Origin: Candidatus Borrarchaeum yapensis
GTDB lineage: Archaea; Asgardarchaeota; Sifarchaeia; Borrarchaeales; Borrarchaeaceae
Assembly (NCBI GenBank): GCA_016840515.1
Contig: JAEOSF010000009.1
Location: 1 to 64,000 of the forward strand
Reading direction: 5' to 3'
Length of the DNA: 64,000 bases
Shown: piece by piece, positions 27,613-37,916 of the stretch
Position numbering within the stretch: position 1 is the stretch's first letter
Layout of the letters: each line of letters opens with the position of its first letter
Program-made: the position numbers and the translations under genes
The notes under the pieces: model-generated
The model's input: only the letters and a program-made list of their open reading frames with translations
Database searches by the model: none
What the model was told of the DNA's origin: nothing

Positions 27613-29295
27613 TTAAATTAGTACTTCAAAAATTTTTACTCTTTCATTTGTATAGACCTCTTGAAGATATATACTTGCTTCTGGATCAAATCCTTTAGCA
27701 GACTCCCATGGACCAAAATATATGTATTGCACGTCATAATTTTCAATAATCTCAACTCTTTCTAGTTCAGAAGTGTCATCATCAAAGAATCTTTGTGTTA
27801 TACGATCTCTTTCATCATTGAAAGGTGTTAAGGCATCGTGACCATATACTACTTTGTTTCCTGTAAACACAGGAATTAGATACCCTGCTTTTTTCAGACA
27901 AAGTACAACCTCAGAGTCATCAGTATTTTCGTTGAGCCAGTTAAAGGCATCCACTTCTTCTTTGTAAATGAAGGCATAGTAAGTGGGCTCTTGATACAAG
28001 TCTATAATGAAGACGAAATTTGATGGAATGGTCGTTAAGAAAAGAATAAACAGAATTTGTTTTGCTCTTTTTGGTTTCATAAACCCTTGAGAAAACGTTT
28101 TTCCTGAAATTAGCTTCTTGTATAGAAAATAAAAACCTTCTGTAGATAATACAATAAGAGGAAAGGCAAAAGCATTTGCATAGTGTGATGGTTGAAAGGG
28201 ACGGGCTATTCCTAATAAGGGAGTAATATAGAAGTGATTCAAAAGAGCAAAAATTCCAATTGCCCATGAAATAAAGAAAATGCTTTGATTAGTTCTTTCT
28301 TGCAGATAAAGGTATCCTCCAGGTATAGCTAAGATAAGAAGTAAGCCCCATGCAAGAATATAATCATATAATGGAATAATAAAAACTAATTGCCGAAACT
28401 GTGCTACAACTATAGCCACTGACTCGAATTTACTTGTGATATATAGATTATAGGCCGCAGGCGGAATAATTGAACTAATGATCGGGACCACTTCTTTCCA
28501 TAAGATACGTCTATTGAGTAAAGCAATTAATATAACATGCATAAAAACGATTGCAGTCAATGAGAGTGCAGTAAAATAATGTGTACTCCATGTTAGCAGA
28601 GAAAATCCTGCTGAAATGAAAATGAAATTAAATTTATTTTCATTGGTTCCTCTTAGCCAGTAATAAAGGCTAAGCAACATTAAAATGAAAGGGAAGACCC
28701 AATGTGGGTAAAGTGTTAATGTAAAATGAGATGGCATCCACCAATCATAAAATCTAGATATATCTTTATATAGAGTATAGCCAGTGTAAAAATCGCCGTA
28801 AAAGGTAATAAATAGTATAAAGAGAATCCATGACCATCCCGATGACCATGCTGCTAGCGTGAAAGAAATGAGGACCTTTCTTTCATTATCTGGAAATATA
28901 TATTTTAAGAATTTGTAAACAATCAGAAATAAAATGCTTCCGAGGATTATCCGTGAAGCATGCCATAAAGGAATAAAGGAAATTCCAGTAATTAACATAA
29001 TTTTGCCAAGCAAATTGAAATACAAGTAATAATAGACTTTAGGACTATTTGATGATGCGTCATAAGGATTGGCAAAAAGAAATCCTAAAGATTCAGAGGC
29101 TTCATGTGACCACGCTCCATAATAAAACTCATCATAGTGATATATCCCTAGAAAAACCATTCCTTCAGGTGCATGTTGATACCAATAAAGTAAAGGGACA
29201 GAAAGAATGATTGGTATGATTATTGATGTAAAAAGGACGTAATGGCTCATTCTGATTGGCGTAAAAATCTTTGAAAGATTTTCAAATCGTTTCAT
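27613..29295 (-). CDS. Polytopic membrane protein, possible GT-C-type glycosyltransferase
   Basis: About 10 hydrophobic segments and a soluble C-terminal domain; adjacent to a GT2 gene. Confidence 0.6.
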   Translation of the reverse strand: MKRFENLSKIFTPIRMSHYVLFTSIIIPIILSVPLLYWYQHAPEGMVFLGIYHYDEFYYGAWSHEASESLGFLFANPYDASSNSPKVYYYLYFNLLGKIMLITGISFIPLWHASRIILGSILFLIVYKFLKYIFPDNERKVLISFTLAAWSSGWSWILFILFITFYGDFYTGYTLYKDISRFYDWWMPSHFTLTLYPHWVFPFILMLLSLYYWLRGTNENKFNFIFISAGFSLLTWSTHYFTALSLTAIVFMHVILIALLNRRILWKEVVPIISSIIPPAAYNLYITSKFESVAIVVAQFRQLVFIIPLYDYILAWGLLLILAIPGGYLYLQERTNQSIFFISWAIGIFALLNHFYITPLLGIARPFQPSHYANAFAFPLIVLSTEGFYFLYKKLISGKTFSQGFMKPKRAKQILFILFLTTIPSNFVFIIDLYQEPTYYAFIYKEEVDAFNWLNENTDDSEVVLCLKKAGYLIPVFTGNKVVYGHDALTPFNDERDRITQRFFDDDTSELERVEIIENYDVQYIYFGPWESAKGFDPEASIYLQEVYTNERVKIFEVLI

Positions 29296-29541
29296 TTTTT
29301 TCCAACTATTTTGCAGTGTATTTCACTTGATTTTTTGCACTTTACAATCCATTCGCTAATATAAAATCTTTGGATTTGAACAGATATTAAGTAGAAAAAA
29401 TTATATTATAAAATGAAAAACGCTTTAATAGAGGTAGACAGATACTTATTCAAGAAAGAAATGATTTTGGTTATTTCATTCTCTTGTGTAAGTTACAGTT
29501 AAGATCAGAAGTGATAGTATAATCAAGGTGGGCACAATAGT

Positions 29542-29907
29542 ATGGCAGATTTTGGGCAGATAGAAGCTATACTAAAGGAGATCGGCAACGGGACTCCTGA
29601 TATTCATGGACTTGCAGTTGTAAGTTCAGAGGGCTTACCTATCGCTTCTGAACTTCTTGGAGAAGCAGAAATGGAACGTGTTGCAGCTATGACTGCTGCG
29701 ATGCTGGCCGTTGGTCAACGTTCAGCTGAAGAACTAGATAGGGGCACTTTTGAGCAAGTTTTTATAAAAGGAGAGCTCGGAGCCATTATTATCATTGAAA
29801 TAGGGGAAGAAGCGGTATTAGCAGCTGTTACTGGTACTAAACCACGATTAGGGCTAGTTTTTATGAATATGAGACGTGCTGCTGAGCAAATTAAAAGTTT
29901 ACTCTAA
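29542..29907 (+). CDS. Roadblock/LC7 domain protein
   Basis: GTPDIHGLAVVSSEGLPIASELLGEAEMERVAAMTAAMLAVGQRSAEEL...LGAIIIIEIGEEAVLAAVT. Confidence 0.92.
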   Translation: MADFGQIEAILKEIGNGTPDIHGLAVVSSEGLPIASELLGEAEMERVAAMTAAMLAVGQRSAEELDRGTFEQVFIKGELGAIIIIEIGEEAVLAAVTGTKPRLGLVFMNMRRAAEQIKSLL

Positions 29908-29970
29908 GCAGAAAATACATTTAAAATAAAATTGACCCTTCTAATAGACCACTTTTACATTTCATTGCTT

Positions 29971-30336
29971 TTAGTTGTAGGTGTGCCAGTTAAACTCAAT
30001 TTCATGTAAAAATGCTTGAAATTCGAGATCTCTGCCTTCCGGATCCTTCGAAAAAAACCGGTAAATGTTGTATTTATCATTTTTTTGAGGTTTTGTTTCT
30101 GCAAGATCCTTCATTTTCTCATATAGAGCATCAACTTCCTGAGAAGTCTTATAGAAGAATGTCAAAAGCCAACCTTTAGTTATTTCTCCTCCTCTTTCGC
30201 AAAAACCAAAGAGAAAATTGTCATGTTTGAGGATTACGCAATCTCCTTGGTCCAACCATACTTTTGAGCCAATCGATTTGTAGAATTCAACCATTTTTCG
30301 AAGGTTGTCTGTCTTAAGAAATACTATGCCTGCCAT
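29971..30336 (-). CDS. VOC/glyoxalase-like protein
   Basis: IVFLKTDNLRKMVEFYKSIGSKVWLDQGD...FFSKDPEGRDLEFQAFLHE. Confidence 0.8.
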   Translation of the reverse strand: MAGIVFLKTDNLRKMVEFYKSIGSKVWLDQGDCVILKHDNFLFGFCERGGEITKGWLLTFFYKTSQEVDALYEKMKDLAETKPQKNDKYNIYRFFSKDPEGRDLEFQAFLHEIEFNWHTYN

Positions 30337-30500
30337 TTTCCTTCCACATCTGTTTTGAGTGAATCTGAATAATAAAGCTCTATCTAATTTCCTTAGGTTA
30401 ACAAGTTAGATTTTCGTGCTTATAATTAATTATTTAAGAGAAAAATAGTTAAAGGTGGACAGTGTTAAGACTCTTAGAATTTTCTATGACTGAAGTATAG

Positions 30501-31181
30501 GTGAATTGCGTGATTCCTTCTGAACTTTATCTGGACAGTGTTTCAATCGGTTGCTGGTTTGTGGTAGCTGGTTATCATTTTCTCATGTTTGGATTCTTTT
30601 TCTTTCAACGATTTCGGACTCGAAGAATAATGTATTGGTCATATCTAGCGCTTTTTTTCCTCCTTCTAGCTTTTGGGCGAGGTTTTTTTATCGTTTATGA
30701 TTTTTATTTACATGATATTTTGTGGTGGAGAGTAGCAACTTGTATTCAGTGGTTTGGTCTAGCATTTCTCGCTCTTCTTATCGGTTACTTGATCTTAGAG
30801 GATTTATATCATCAAATCATTATAGCTATACCGCCACCAATAATTGCGCTTTTGGTTCTCTTCGTTCCAGTTGATCTTGTATCAGCCCCAGGCAACGTTT
30901 TTCGTATAATTATTAACTATGCTTTAGCCCCAATCTATGCGATTGTCATTCCTGCCCTCTTTTTCTATTTAGCTTATCACAGCGTGGGCACAATTCGTCG
31001 TGGTTCTATATTGAACGGTATCGGCTTTCTAATACTTTACGCTGGCCGTGTTATGGCTTCTGACATCGTTAGAAATGCCTTAGCCCCAATCGAATGGATT
31101 TCTTTAATTCTTGCGCCCGGGTTAGTGATTCTTGCAATACTAATAATTTCTATGGGCAATCAGTACGAATTACTTACATAA
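30501..31181 (+). CDS. Seven-TM-like integral membrane protein
   Basis: About 7 hydrophobic helices over 226 aa, no soluble domain. Confidence 0.7.
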   Translation: MNCVIPSELYLDSVSIGCWFVVAGYHFLMFGFFFFQRFRTRRIMYWSYLALFFLLLAFGRGFFIVYDFYLHDILWWRVATCIQWFGLAFLALLIGYLILEDLYHQIIIAIPPPIIALLVLFVPVDLVSAPGNVFRIIINYALAPIYAIVIPALFFYLAYHSVGTIRRGSILNGIGFLILYAGRVMASDIVRNALAPIEWISLILAPGLVILAILIISMGNQYELLT

Positions 31182-31212
31182 GTCACAAATCTTTTCCCTT
31201 TTCCCTCTTCCC

Positions 31213-31830
31213 TCATTCTTCTGGGTCAACCATTTTAACCCAGCCCATTTGTTCCAAGTCATCAACCTTTATGATAACTTCATCTTCTGGTATACCTACT
31301 TCTTCAGCAATATCTTCTATAGTTCTTTTGCCATCACAAAATTTGCCAATCTTACTCAATGTTTCATCCATTAATCCCATTTTGACGGCCATCTTTGGTA
31401 TCTTTTTGATAAGTTTGGGGACTTTAATTTCAACTTCGGCTATCTCACCCTTCTTAAGCTGTCCATCCATTATGTCACAGAAATCTTCAAAAACAGATAC
31501 ATTTCCCATCCATTTAACTAACTCATCTTGATATTTCTCTATAAATGTTTGAACTAATATTTCCAATGAATTCATCGCGATGTTCTTGTCATCAAGTTTG
31601 TCAGCTGCTGCAGCCAACATTATTCCTTCTCTAAAAACAAGAATGACGTTATATTCTTTCATGTCTATGATTCTAATAACCCCTCTGCCTGAAGTAACCT
31701 CTGTTGTAAAATCTTTTAAAGCTGTCAGAAACCCCGCTATTAAATCCTCATCGAAAGTAATCTCTCCATAATGACGTGAAAGAACACATAAACCGCTACT
31801 TGCAATTATTAGATACACACTATGTATCAA
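31213..31830 (-). CDS. Longin/roadblock-like N-terminal domain fused to a small winged-helix-like C-terminus
   Basis: N-term MIHSVYLIIASSGLCVLSRHYGEITFDEDLIAGFLTALKDFTTEVT has a longin-like pattern; C-term KIGKFCDGKRTIEDIAEEVGIPEDEVIIKVDDLEQMGWVK. Confidence 0.7.
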   Translation of the reverse strand: MIHSVYLIIASSGLCVLSRHYGEITFDEDLIAGFLTALKDFTTEVTSGRGVIRIIDMKEYNVILVFREGIMLAAAADKLDDKNIAMNSLEILVQTFIEKYQDELVKWMGNVSVFEDFCDIMDGQLKKGEIAEVEIKVPKLIKKIPKMAVKMGLMDETLSKIGKFCDGKRTIEDIAEEVGIPEDEVIIKVDDLEQMGWVKMVDPEE

Positions 31831-32151
31831 GGAATACCCTCATGGTTCAGTGAGTTTTCTGTTTCAATTCCCTGTTATTAAAAAATCATGAAGTCTATTT
31901 CTTTTAAACTACTAATATTATTCCTAAAAAATCTTATGAAGATTTTCAATCCTACTAAGTATAAACTAAGTCTTAATTAATTCATCGTTTTCTCATTTTC
32001 CTTTTTGTAGAACTTCGTTTCGTATTGTAGAATGGATTATAGTATATATTTTAAGAAAGTTATTAAGGGCAAAAAATATGTTTAGGATTGCTCATAAAAA
32101 TAACAATGAATATGGTAAAAAACTAAACTGCCCGTTTTATGGGGGATTTTT

Positions 32152-33651
32152 GTGTCTGAAGATTTTAAGTTAGAATTATTCGAGAGGTTAGATAAACTTC
32201 CGATGAATCAAGCTGTTGCCGAAGCTCTTCAAGTCTTAGAAAGGATACGTACCGAGGGTTCTCCAGAAGAGGCTAACCAAGCAGCAAAACACGCTGTAGA
32301 ACTTCTTTGGCTAAACTCAGAACGTATGCGGGACTCGAAATCTCTAAAAAATGCAGCGTCACAGTTGGCAACAGCGTATACTATCGCCTACGAAGTTCTT
32401 GATGATAAAGAAATGGCAAAAAAATCTATTTTACAAGCGGCGGAGTACTTGATTCAGGCGGCGAATGAATATCTTATTTGGGAAGACGTAGATAGTGGTA
32501 CTGGAATGTTGACTACTGCTAGTTTACTGAAATTTTTAGCAGACGACTATGATTTATCACTAATCGAATCAAAGAAAGCAACGATCAATTTTGGGCGAAG
32601 CATTTTGGGCGCGGATCAGATGATTGAAATCCCTGAATTACTTATTCAATCGATCGATAAAGTAGACCCGAATATGCTTAACAAAGCAAAACAACGGTGC
32701 TTGAGTTTACTTCCGCGTGTAAAAGATGCGGCAGAATTTATGGGACTAATCAATAAATCTTTAATGCATGTAGAACAACGACTTAGCAAATCGATTGCGT
32801 TTCCTGATATTAAGAGTGTTGTCGAAATACCAAAAGATTTAGTTCTGGGACAAGAATTCATGGCAAATTTCAAATTGAGGAATATTGGCGAAGGCAACGC
32901 TAAAGATGTTTCTTATTCGATAGACATACCAAAAGAACTTCGGGTAAGTGGAACTACTAAGGATTCTATTGCAGAAATGAAACCTGGTGATGAAGTTGAG
33001 AAAAACCTTGAATTGACACTTCCAGAAGATGAAACTTCAGCTGAACAAGAATTTAAAATCCACATCTCTTTATCGTTCAAAGATATTGTAGGTAATATGC
33101 AAACGCAGACCTTAGGCCCTTTCTCAGTAGTAGCTGGGAAAGTAAGTAAATCTGAAGAAACCGAAAAAGCAATCAACACACATAAAGAAGCGCTTTCTGC
33201 ACTTTCGTCACGGATAGCAGGAATTACTCTTCCTAATGTATTTCAACCCTTTATTAATGGCATGACTGACTTGGCATCTGATATTCTCAACAAATGTAAA
33301 ACTTATAGAGAAACTGAAGAATATAAGCTGATTCCGGCATTACTTAAGGTTTTTGAGGATCTAATTTCAAAAACAAATGCTACAATGCCAGATGCTATAG
33401 CCAACTATGAATCTGAAAGACAACAATTTGAGGATCTTAAAGAAACTTTTAACTCTCTAACAAAAAAGGTTGTTGATCTAGGGCAAATTGCTAATAAGAT
33501 TAACGACATTGCTCAATTGATGAATGAGACAGAACAAACGGAAGAAGGACAATTGCTGATCCAAAGAGCGATTCAAGAATTAAATGATGCGAGTAACTCT
33601 CTTAAAGAAAATATCTCTCAGGTCAAAGATTTAACTGAGGAAAAGAGTTAG
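32152..33651 (+). CDS. Helical-repeat / beta-sandwich / coiled-coil protein
   Basis: N-terminal TPR/SNAP-like helices, central FKLRNIGEGNAKDVSYSIDIP (CARDB/Ig-like), C-terminal coiled coil; TTG or GTG start. Confidence 0.75.
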   Translation: MSEDFKLELFERLDKLPMNQAVAEALQVLERIRTEGSPEEANQAAKHAVELLWLNSERMRDSKSLKNAASQLATAYTIAYEVLDDKEMAKKSILQAAEYLIQAANEYLIWEDVDSGTGMLTTASLLKFLADDYDLSLIESKKATINFGRSILGADQMIEIPELLIQSIDKVDPNMLNKAKQRCLSLLPRVKDAAEFMGLINKSLMHVEQRLSKSIAFPDIKSVVEIPKDLVLGQEFMANFKLRNIGEGNAKDVSYSIDIPKELRVSGTTKDSIAEMKPGDEVEKNLELTLPEDETSAEQEFKIHISLSFKDIVGNMQTQTLGPFSVVAGKVSKSEETEKAINTHKEALSALSSRIAGITLPNVFQPFINGMTDLASDILNKCKTYRETEEYKLIPALLKVFEDLISKTNATMPDAIANYESERQQFEDLKETFNSLTKKVVDLGQIANKINDIAQLMNETEQTEEGQLLIQRAIQELNDASNSLKENISQVKDLTEEKS

Positions 33652-33661
33652 AAAAAAACGC

Positions 33662-34189
33662 TCACTCTATTTTTCTTTTTATTGATTTTATTGCCATGTT
33701 AACTGCTTCTTCTGGATCATTTGCTATTTGGATTTTATCCTTAGACCATGGTATTTGATATTCATCACCCGCATGTAGTTTACTAAACAAATCTGCGACA
33801 CCACCACTACCTTTAAGCACAATTACTGGAATTTTATAATTCATAGCCATAGCAATCTCGCTGAGTGTTCCCGTTGATCCATTTATAGCTATCACAGCAT
33901 CACTAGCTAATATTACTATCGTATTTCGTGAATAACCTAAATCTGTGGGTATAAAAATGTCAATATACTCATTTGCCTTTTTTTCTGCTGTGGGTAAAAT
34001 TCCAATAGTTAAACCATTATTCATTTTAGCCCCTTTTGCTGCGAATTCCATCACAGAACCTAGTCCTCCACAGAAAAGAACGCCACCTTTTTGAGCTATG
34101 ACCCTCCCCACATCTTCTGCTTGAGTTTTAACATCTTCCGATATTTCTCCTCCAGCTCCTATGACCCCGATTTGAATAGGCACTGACAT
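33662..34189 (-). CDS. LOG-like / TIGR00725-type nucleotide-binding protein
   Basis: IGVIGAGGEISEDVKTQAEDVGRVIAQKGGVLFCGGLGSVMEFAAKGA...NGSTGTLSEIAMAM. Confidence 0.85.
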   Translation of the reverse strand: MSVPIQIGVIGAGGEISEDVKTQAEDVGRVIAQKGGVLFCGGLGSVMEFAAKGAKMNNGLTIGILPTAEKKANEYIDIFIPTDLGYSRNTIVILASDAVIAINGSTGTLSEIAMAMNYKIPVIVLKGSGGVADLFSKLHAGDEYQIPWSKDKIQIANDPEEAVNMAIKSIKRKIE

Positions 34190-34289
34190 TCACCTCTTTT
34201 CTCATTAAATGCTTTAAGTGAAAAGATTTAAAGACTGATTGATGATTATTTGAAAGCATCTAAGATTTAAGAATATAAAGGCGAGGATT

Positions 34290-35579
34290 ATGAAATATCA
34301 GACGCCACGAGGCACATTAGATTTTCTACCTGAAAAATGTGCAGAACGAGTGTATATTGAAGAGAGGTTTAGATATACTTTTACTCGCTGGGGTTATGCA
34401 GAGATAAGAACCCCGACCTTTGAATATTTTGAGGCTCTCAAACTAGGTACTGGCGATGAACTTATTGAAAGTATGTTTACCTTTGAAGACAAGGGGGGAC
34501 GTCTTCTAGCCTTACGTCCAGAAAATACTAATCCTGTTTGTCGAGTAGTTGCGACAAAAATGCAGCATTACTCAAAACCAATAAAACTCTTCTATATAGG
34601 ATCACAGTTCAGATATGAAGAACCCCAAAGTGGAAGACAAAGGGAATTCTTTCAAGCTGGAGTGGAATTGTTGGGAATAAACACACCTGAGGCTGATGCT
34701 GAAGTTATCGCTATTCTCATTGAGGCACTTCAAAATATTGGCTTAAGAGATGTTAGGATTAATTTGGGACATGTCGGAGTGTTTAAAGCTCTCGTACAAG
34801 AAGCTGGCATGAATCTATCGGATGCTGCAGAATTACGAAAGAACATTGATAAGGTAAACATTGAAGCATTAGATTTAGAACTAAATAAATTATCAATTCA
34901 AGATTCGTTAAAAGAAGCATTTCGATTGCTTCCAGAACTCAAAGGCGGAATAGAAGTAACTGACAAACTACTTGAATTAATTGACAGTCCAGATGTAGAA
35001 GCCTCAATTGAAAATTTACGAGCTATTGCTAAAGTGCTTGATGGATATCCATATTCAGGACAGATAACGTTTAACTTAGGAATTGTACGAGGAATTGATT
35101 ATTATACGTCAAGTGTCTTTGAAGCATTTGTTCCAGAAATGGGTGAGTCTGCATTAGGTGGTGGCGGACGATATGATAATTTAATTGCAGAATTTGGAGG
35201 ACAAGATGTTCCTGCTACTGGTTATGCAATTGGTATTGACCGATGCCATCTCGCTCTTGAAAAACAAAGCTATGAGTTTCCAAAGCCTGAAATTAGAATA
35301 CTGGTCCTCTATCTAACTCAAGATGAAAGAGATCTTGCTATCCAAACTACTATTAGTTTAAGACGTGTTGGTTTTCCAGTTCATTTAACTTTTGAAGAAA
35401 AAGGAATAGTAGCAGGATTAAAATTAGCAGATAAACAAAATATTCCTTTTGTAATCATTATTGGCGAAAAAGAAGTCAAGAAATCAGAAGCTACAGTGCG
35501 AGACATGGCAAATGGTTCTCAAGAGTCTGTTCCTTTTAAGAGTCTTATTGAGTATTTTTTCTCAAGAATGTCCAAATAA
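34290..35579 (+). CDS. hisS: Histidyl-tRNA synthetase
   Basis: GTLDFLPE, class II motifs (YIGSQFRYEEPQSGRQREFFQAGVELLG), VRGIDYYTSSVFEA, GGGGRYDNL. Confidence 0.95.
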   Translation: MKYQTPRGTLDFLPEKCAERVYIEERFRYTFTRWGYAEIRTPTFEYFEALKLGTGDELIESMFTFEDKGGRLLALRPENTNPVCRVVATKMQHYSKPIKLFYIGSQFRYEEPQSGRQREFFQAGVELLGINTPEADAEVIAILIEALQNIGLRDVRINLGHVGVFKALVQEAGMNLSDAAELRKNIDKVNIEALDLELNKLSIQDSLKEAFRLLPELKGGIEVTDKLLELIDSPDVEASIENLRAIAKVLDGYPYSGQITFNLGIVRGIDYYTSSVFEAFVPEMGESALGGGGRYDNLIAEFGGQDVPATGYAIGIDRCHLALEKQSYEFPKPEIRILVLYLTQDERDLAIQTTISLRRVGFPVHLTFEEKGIVAGLKLADKQNIPFVIIIGEKEVKKSEATVRDMANGSQESVPFKSLIEYFFSRMSK

Positions 35580-35618
35580 TCTCTATTACACAAACTAAAG
35601 ATGAGGTTGTTTCTAATA

Positions 35619-36467
35619 GTGTCACTAAAAATTACAATCTTAGGCTCGGGAGATAGCGTTGGAACTCCAAAATGGGACTGTCACTGCGAAACCTGTGAAA
35701 CTGCAAGAAAAAGAGGTATTCCCTTTTCAAGAACTCGTTTTGGGATTTTAATAGAATTACTTGACACCAATAAACGAATATTGATTGACACTGGACCTGA
35801 TTTAAGATCTCAACTATTGAATCATAATATAGATAGAATTGATGCTATTTTCTTTACACATGGGCATTATGACCATCAAAGCGGGTTTGCTGATTTCTAC
35901 CGCACACGTATACCTGCTGTAGAAATTTTTGGAACTGAAGAAACCCTTAATTACATCCTTTCTTCAGGTGGAATCATGAAATCCATTCGATACAGAACTC
36001 AGGAAATCTTGCCTTTCCATCCCCTAGAATATGGCGGATTTCAGTTTACTGCATTTCCTGTCTTGCACGAAACAAGTCCTACTAAACCAGTAGGCTATGT
36101 AATAGAAAAACTAGAAAATGATAAAAAATTAGTTATTACGGGAGATACAGGTCTTAATGTTCCAAATAAAAGTCTTGAATTAATTAACAATCCAAAGAAT
36201 CCAGATATCCTCATAGTGGACTGTTTTATTGACAATCAGGATGAGACAATTAAACGGTTCAAGAATTTTGTATTTAATTTTGATTTATTTCGCGCTAATC
36301 ACATGATTTTTCCAGACGTCCTTGAATTTATAGAACGTGTAAAACCTAATGAAACATATTTAATACATCTAAGCCACTTATGCGCTCCTCATGATCAATT
36401 AGAATCTAACTTAAAAAAATATGAGCATATTAAAGCGGCTTATGATGGACTAACGATGATTTTATAA
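35619..36467 (+). CDS. MBL-fold metallohydrolase (PhnP-like)
   Basis: LGSGDSVGTPKWDCHCETCETAR, FFTHGHYDHQSG, DTGPDLR; GTG start 35619 gives VSLKITILGSG. Confidence 0.87.
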   Translation: MSLKITILGSGDSVGTPKWDCHCETCETARKRGIPFSRTRFGILIELLDTNKRILIDTGPDLRSQLLNHNIDRIDAIFFTHGHYDHQSGFADFYRTRIPAVEIFGTEETLNYILSSGGIMKSIRYRTQEILPFHPLEYGGFQFTAFPVLHETSPTKPVGYVIEKLENDKKLVITGDTGLNVPNKSLELINNPKNPDILIVDCFIDNQDETIKRFKNFVFNFDLFRANHMIFPDVLEFIERVKPNETYLIHLSHLCAPHDQLESNLKKYEHIKAAYDGLTMIL

Positions 36468-36493
36468 TCCTACTTATCTTTTAAATAAACAAT

Positions 36494-36796
36494 TCACGAT
36501 TTCAGCGTTATTATCTCATCTTTATTAAGCGGAAAATGAATTATCTGTAATTTGCCTCTACATTTAGGACATTTTTCTATCATTATTTTGGTATTTTTGT
36601 CAAATTGTCTTACAATCGCTACGTTACATAAGATATCTGTGCCACAAGCAGTACAATGATAGAATATTTGATCGACTTTAAGATTTTCAAGTACTGAATT
36701 TGCCTTACATAAAAAACAAAAGCTTTTCATATCGCAAATGACTTTGTTTTCACTGACGTCTATCATTAAATCTAAAAGCCCCCGAAAGACAATCAA
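36494..36796 (-). CDS. Small zinc-ribbon protein
   Basis: CFLCKANS...CTACGTD...CPKCRGK, three CxxC motifs. Confidence 0.65.
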   Translation of the reverse strand: MIVFRGLLDLMIDVSENKVICDMKSFCFLCKANSVLENLKVDQIFYHCTACGTDILCNVAIVRQFDKNTKIMIEKCPKCRGKLQIIHFPLNKDEIITLKS

Positions 36797-37140
36797 TTAA
36801 TATGCTGGTTTATAGATAGTTTTTATTTGCTTAAGGCAGTTTTTTAGTAGAATAATGGATTGGATTCTTATATGAGTTTCATAAAATGTGTGATCTTCAG
36901 TGAAAATTTACATATAAACTTTATATTTTCTTCTTATCTGTATTTTTATCGCTGTATATGATATTATTTCGCAGATTGTAGAATTCGTTATTATACTAAT
37001 AAAATCTGCATTTTGTTGATAAATTTAATATATCATGCGAGATAAATATGAATTAGAATTTCATATCAATATAATATCTTAATTAGGTGTAAATTACTTA
37101 TACAATTTATATTAACATCAAGGTCTGTCGGGGGATCCAG

Positions 37141-37830
37141 ATGGAAGAAATACCTAAAATTCAAACAGGAATTTCCACTTTCGATGATTTCTCTGGTGGT
37201 CTACCGGAAAAAGCAATTTATCTAATAACCGGAGGGCCTGGTACCGGAAAAACAATATTTGCGTGTATGTACGCCTATTTTGGCGCACTTAAATTTAACG
37301 AGAAAAGCATGATTATTACTACACTTGATAGTCGTGAGCATATTCTCCGCTATATGAAAACATTTGGTTGGGATTTTGAGAAATTGGATAATCTTATTAT
37401 TAAAGATTTAAGCAAAATCCCCGCAGCAGAGGATTTTGGAAGTTCAATTCTATTTAACAGGCTAATGGAAGCGGTCGTTGAAGCTGAGGATGAGGTCGAA
37501 AAGGTTAGTAGAATTGTACTAGACAGTGCAACCTCAGTCATCTCATTATATACCGATCCCATTAGAGCAAGAAGAGATTTAATTCAATTAACAAACCTGC
37601 TAAGACGCACAAATGCTACAACTATTATTACGAATGAAGTCATATCTACAGTTCATCAAATGGAAGAATACCTTGTGGATGGCGTTATTAGATTATCAAT
37701 TGTACCAAAAGCTGATGAGTTTATACGCATGCTTCAAATTTCTAAATTACGCGGCAGCAATCATCCAATGAGACAAATTCCATATAAAATAACTGGAAAA
37801 GGTATAGAATTAAGTAGACAAACTTTATGA
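37141..37830 (+). CDS. KaiC/RecA-superfamily ATPase
   Basis: Walker A GGPGTGKT, FDDFSGGLPEKAIYLITGGPGTGKTIFA, Walker B-like RIVLDSAT. Confidence 0.88.
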   Translation: MEEIPKIQTGISTFDDFSGGLPEKAIYLITGGPGTGKTIFACMYAYFGALKFNEKSMIITTLDSREHILRYMKTFGWDFEKLDNLIIKDLSKIPAAEDFGSSILFNRLMEAVVEAEDEVEKVSRIVLDSATSVISLYTDPIRARRDLIQLTNLLRRTNATTIITNEVISTVHQMEEYLVDGVIRLSIVPKADEFIRMLQISKLRGSNHPMRQIPYKITGKGIELSRQTL

Positions 37831-37916
37831 GTTTCGTTCTTTACGACCTGCTATATTTGCAAGATTCTGTTTTATTATTGCTTTATTTTATTATATATAC
37901 TGAACTAGGCGGTTAT

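Noticed and set aside
27941-28267. 108-aa minus ORF inside the membrane protein gene
   Set aside because: Alternative frame within a well-supported longer CDS.
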